Shown here: positions 61,481-64,000 of the stretch, piece by piece
How positions within the stretch are numbered: the stretch's first letter is position 1
Layout: every line of letters starts with the position of its first letter
Origin: Bombyx mori
Taxonomy: Eukaryota; Arthropoda; Insecta; Lepidoptera; Bombycidae
Reading direction: 5' to 3'
Assembly: GCF_030269925.1 (NCBI RefSeq)
Contig: NC_085110.1
Location: forward strand, 5,456,001 to 5,520,000
DNA: 64,000 nt
The notes under the pieces: generated by a model
What the model saw: only the letters and a program-made list of their open reading frames with translations
Database searches by the model: none
Told to the model about the DNA's origin: nothing
Position numbers and translations under genes: made by a program

Positions 61481-63426
61481 TCAAATTCAAATTCAAATTC
61501 AAAATCATTTATTTCAACTTGGATGTCATCAAAAACACACTTGTTGAATGTCAAAATGTAAAAGAAAATGTTAACTCTACCACCGGTTCCAAAAAAGCCA
61601 CAGTCCTGAGAAGAACCGGCGAAACAAACTCAGCGGGCTTTTTTATGTATTTTCTCAACTATTTTCTTCTTTTTTTTTTTTTAAACATGATAACATATTT
61701 ACAGTATACAAAAAGACAAGTCAAAAAAATACAATTCAAATAAATAATAATAATAATGAAAAATGAAAAGGCCAGGAGCGAACGCCTCATTCCCACGTAG
61801 TGCCATCTAGTAAAAAATCCTTAACTTTATAATAGGCCTTGTTGCACAAACGTTCCTTGACAGTTTTCTTAAATCTATGAACAGGTAGTAGTTGAACGTT
61901 TTGTGGGATCTTGTTGAAAAGTTGTACACCCAGCCCCCTGAAAGAGTTGCTTATTTTCTTAATTCGAGCCGCCGGTAACGCAAGCCTATGTTTGTTCCTA
62001 GTGTTCACATTATGCAAATCGCAGACTCTGGGGAATTCTACAATGTTTTTACGCACGTACAATAAATTTTCAAAAATGTATTGGGACGCTAAAGTTAGAA
62101 TTTTGATTTCCTTAAACTTGTCCCTCAAGGATTCCCTCGGGTGCATATTATAAATAGCACGAATAGCCCTCTTCTGCAGGATGAAAATCGTTTCGACATC
62201 GGCAGCATTGCCCCACAGCAAAATGCCATAGGACATAACACTATGAAAATAACTGAAATAAACTAGACGTGCCGTATCTTCATCAGTATACGTTCGTATT
62301 TTTTTTACCGCAAACGCTGCAGAACTAAGTCTATTCGCTAACTTGCATATGTGAGGACCCCACTGCAGCCTGGAATCAACTGTTATACCAAGAAAAACTG
62401 TCGAATCAACAAGCTCCAGTGTCTCTCCACTTACAATGATATTAGTGTCTACTTGTCTAACATTGGGTGTGGTAAATTTTATACATTTTGTTTTTTTGTT
62501 ATTTAATAACAGATTATTAACACTAAACCAATGTACCACGCGCGAGATAGCATCATTCACATCGTCATAATCTTCCAATTGTCGTTTAATTTTAAACAAT
62601 AAGGATGTATCATCAGCGAATAATACGACCTCGTGACGGGTTTCAATAAACTTTGGTAAATCATTGATATACACAAGAAATAAGAAGGGACCCAATATGG
62701 AACCCTGAGGAACACCCATATTAAGTAAGACACCGGAAGATCTCTTTCCTTTAACGTCTACCTTTTGGATTCTTCCGGATAAATAAGATTTAATAAGTTC
62801 TAATGAAACGCCCCTAATACCATAATGGTGTAATTTCCTCAACAATGTATTATGCTCAACACAATCAAAAGCTTTAGATAAATCGCAGAATACCCCAAGG
62901 GCATTATGCGATTCCTCCCAAGCCTGAAAAATATTTTTAATAAGATCTACACCTGCATCAATAGTCGAACGACCTCTAGTGAATCCATATTGTTTGTTAT
63001 GAAGCAGGTTATTGGAATAGAAATGGTTCAAAAGCTGTTCCAAAATAATTTTTTCAAAAATTTTACTCAATGTAGGTAGTACTGAAATGGGTCTAAAGTT
63101 AGTGGGGTCAAAAGTACTACCAGATTTAAACAGAGGTATTATTTTACTATATTTCATTAGATCAGGAAACACACCACTATAAATACAGTCATTAAATATT
63201 GTAGCAAGGTAAGGTGCGATTATATCAATAATGGATTTTATAACCTTAATTGATATTCCCCATAAATCACCAGTTTTTTTAATATTAATGGTCTTGAAAT
63301 TATCAATTATGTCCTTTATAGCAATATTTGTGAACTTAAAGTTAACACTGCATTCATCAACATGATCTTGCAGTAATGATTCGGCGACGGTAGGAGATGA
63401 AATTAAAGATTTTGTAGTAGATTCCT
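61481..63426 (-). mobile_element. 5'-truncated non-LTR retrotransposon, whole insertion
   Basis: The element carries the RT frame plus a 3' UTR (61786 down to 61481). The UTR contains a GC-rich motif, CGCCGGTTCTTCTCAGGAC, and ends in about three copies of the hexamer TTTGAA, the type of short tandem tail used by CR1-like LINEs instead of poly-A. The same UTR occurs at 2935-3090 and 27206-27375. A possible imperfect target duplication is aatttattcacatt (about 61466) against aatttatatcacgatt (63427-63442), which would place the 5' break inside the stop codon of the open frame. CR1 elements often lack clean duplications, so the exact ends are tentative. Confidence 0.75.
61787..63424 (-). CDS. 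Non-LTR retrotransposon reverse transcriptase (CR1/jockey-like), 5'-truncated but uninterrupted
   Basis: The minus-strand frame is open for 545 codons, from just after a TAG at 63427-63425 to a TGA at 61789-61787. It has no obvious own start, because the element is cut before it. Seen in order: a thumb-proximal lead with GDLWGIS and NDCIYSGVFP, then RPISVLPTLSKIFEK (RT motif 1), QYGFTRGRST, motif A FCDLSKAFD (about residue 181), motif B GVPQGSILGPF (about 239), and motif C FADD (about 269-272) with both catalytic Asp present. Motif E-like FLGITVDSRLQW and a C-terminal region follow. The apurinic-type endonuclease and ORF1 of a full element are missing. In the family the enzyme copies the element RNA by target-primed reverse transcription. 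This copy lacks endonuclease and promoter, so it is probably dead, but the uninterrupted frame suggests a recent insertion. Confidence 0.9.
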   Translation of the reverse strand, partial: ESTTKSLISSPTVAESLLQDHVDECSVNFKFTNIAIKDIIDNFKTINIKKTGDLWGISIKVIKSIIDIIAPYLATIFNDCIYSGVFPDLMKYSKIIPLFKSGSTFDPTNFRPISVLPTLSKIFEKIILEQLLNHFYSNNLLHNKQYGFTRGRSTIDAGVDLIKNIFQAWEESHNALGVFCDLSKAFDCVEHNTLLRKLHHYGIRGVSLELIKSYLSGRIQKVDVKGKRSSGVLLNMGVPQGSILGPFLFLVYINDLPKFIETRHEVVLFADDTSLLFKIKRQLEDYDDVNDAISRVVHWFSVNNLLLNNKKTKCIKFTTPNVRQVDTNIIVSGETLELVDSTVFLGITVDSRLQWGPHICKLANRLSSAAFAVKKIRTYTDEDTARLVYFSYFHSVMSYGILLWGNAADVETIFILQKRAIRAIYNMHPRESLRDKFKEIKILTLASQYIFENLLYVRKNIVEFPRVCDLHNVNTRNKHRLALPAARIKKISNSFRGLGVQLFNKIPQNVQLLPVHRFKKTVKERLCNKAYYKVKDFLLDGTTWE

Positions 63427-64000
63427 AATTTATATCACGATTAAGGTATAAATTTGTATTAAAAAGCTGCTAAGGTTTGTCAACGGGTCACGGATTTCGT
63501 CATTCATCGGCACAGTAACAGATGGCTCATTGTGTTGAGACGGAGATAAGACATGCCCTCATTTGAATGTGCTTTACCTGCACTATTTTCAAACAACAAC
63601 AGAGAGATTTATATTGCCCGTGACTGATATTATTGGGAATTCCTTTCCATTCACAAGGGACATTACGTCTTGTATTCGTCGTGACATTTATCACAACGCA
63701 GACGGAACATAACAAAATAGACTTGATCGTAACTAGGTTAAAATTTAAATTAATCGCCCGTCTCTAATTCCATTAATCACGCGGAGAAAATACGTAAGTT
63801 CGGTGTCATCAAGCATCAATTTGTATTAGGTAAGTATGAATCAGCCGAACAGCGAAACGTAAATACCCATTGTCTTCGGGTTATAAAATTAATAATAACA
63901 GTGACGCATTGTAATGAACAAATCAAATTACAACGCCCACTATGCAGCTTACACAATAAAGCCAAATAATATTCAGTTTAAAGAAACAATTAATGTAAGA

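Noticed and set aside
61911..62153. Plus-strand ORF within the RT element
   Set aside because: Antisense shadow of the reverse transcriptase frame.
1..64000. CRISPR arrays, rRNA, bacterial operons or a phage-like system
   Set aside because: No regularly spaced repeats, no rRNA signature, and base composition and repeats are those of a moth nuclear genome.

Overview
The window is lepidopteran nuclear DNA, almost certainly Bombyx (silkworm). The diagnostic evidence is about seventeen copies or fragments of a roughly 400-bp tRNA-derived SINE that I recognise as Bm1. One copy (20701-21100) runs from tRNA-like A and B boxes to the A-rich tail. Lepidopteran-type Helitrons and several non-LTR families support the call. 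The DNA is AT-rich, nearly free of long ORFs, and looks like intron or intergenic sequence around a developmental gene.

Only one host coding exon can be supported. It lies on the minus strand at 30056-30420: a 3' splice site, 72 nt of 5' UTR with an in-frame stop, a start codon at 30348, and 97 complete codons plus two bases up to a good 5' splice site. It encodes the first zinc-binding LIM domain of a LIM-only protein of the LMO4 type. I could not find an exon for the second LIM domain at lower coordinates, so the downstream intron probably runs to or past the left edge (about 30 kb or more). At least one untranslated first exon should lie to the right of 30422, but I could not identify it.

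Everything else recognisable is mobile DNA. (1) Bm1 SINEs occur throughout, in both orientations. (2) Non-autonomous Helitrons (TC...CTAG, mostly between A and T) fall in at least three families; the copies at 3467-3896 and 37446-37870 are near-identical. (3) Non-LTR retrotransposons include a 5'-truncated element with an intact 545-codon reverse transcriptase frame (61481-63426, minus), an R1-clade fragment with a perfect 14-bp target duplication (43696-44793), two very short LINE ends with target duplications (24419-24640 and 48496-48692), other 3' ends, and a frequent repeat ending in A. (4) DNA transposons include a mutated mariner transposase relic (12680-13300), a MITE with perfect 42-bp inverted repeats (38968-39240), a second MITE with 27-bp repeats (28468-28723), and an older 1.2-kb TIR element carrying a nested Bm1 (45528-46723).

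The remaining non-repetitive stretches hold no gene I can support. Some are GC-raised and rich in AATTAG-type homeodomain cores, which would suit cis-regulatory DNA of the LIM-only gene. One spot (4568-4596) carries two perfect CRE octamers set as an inverted pair. I found no CRISPR array, rRNA or convincing functional tRNA gene.
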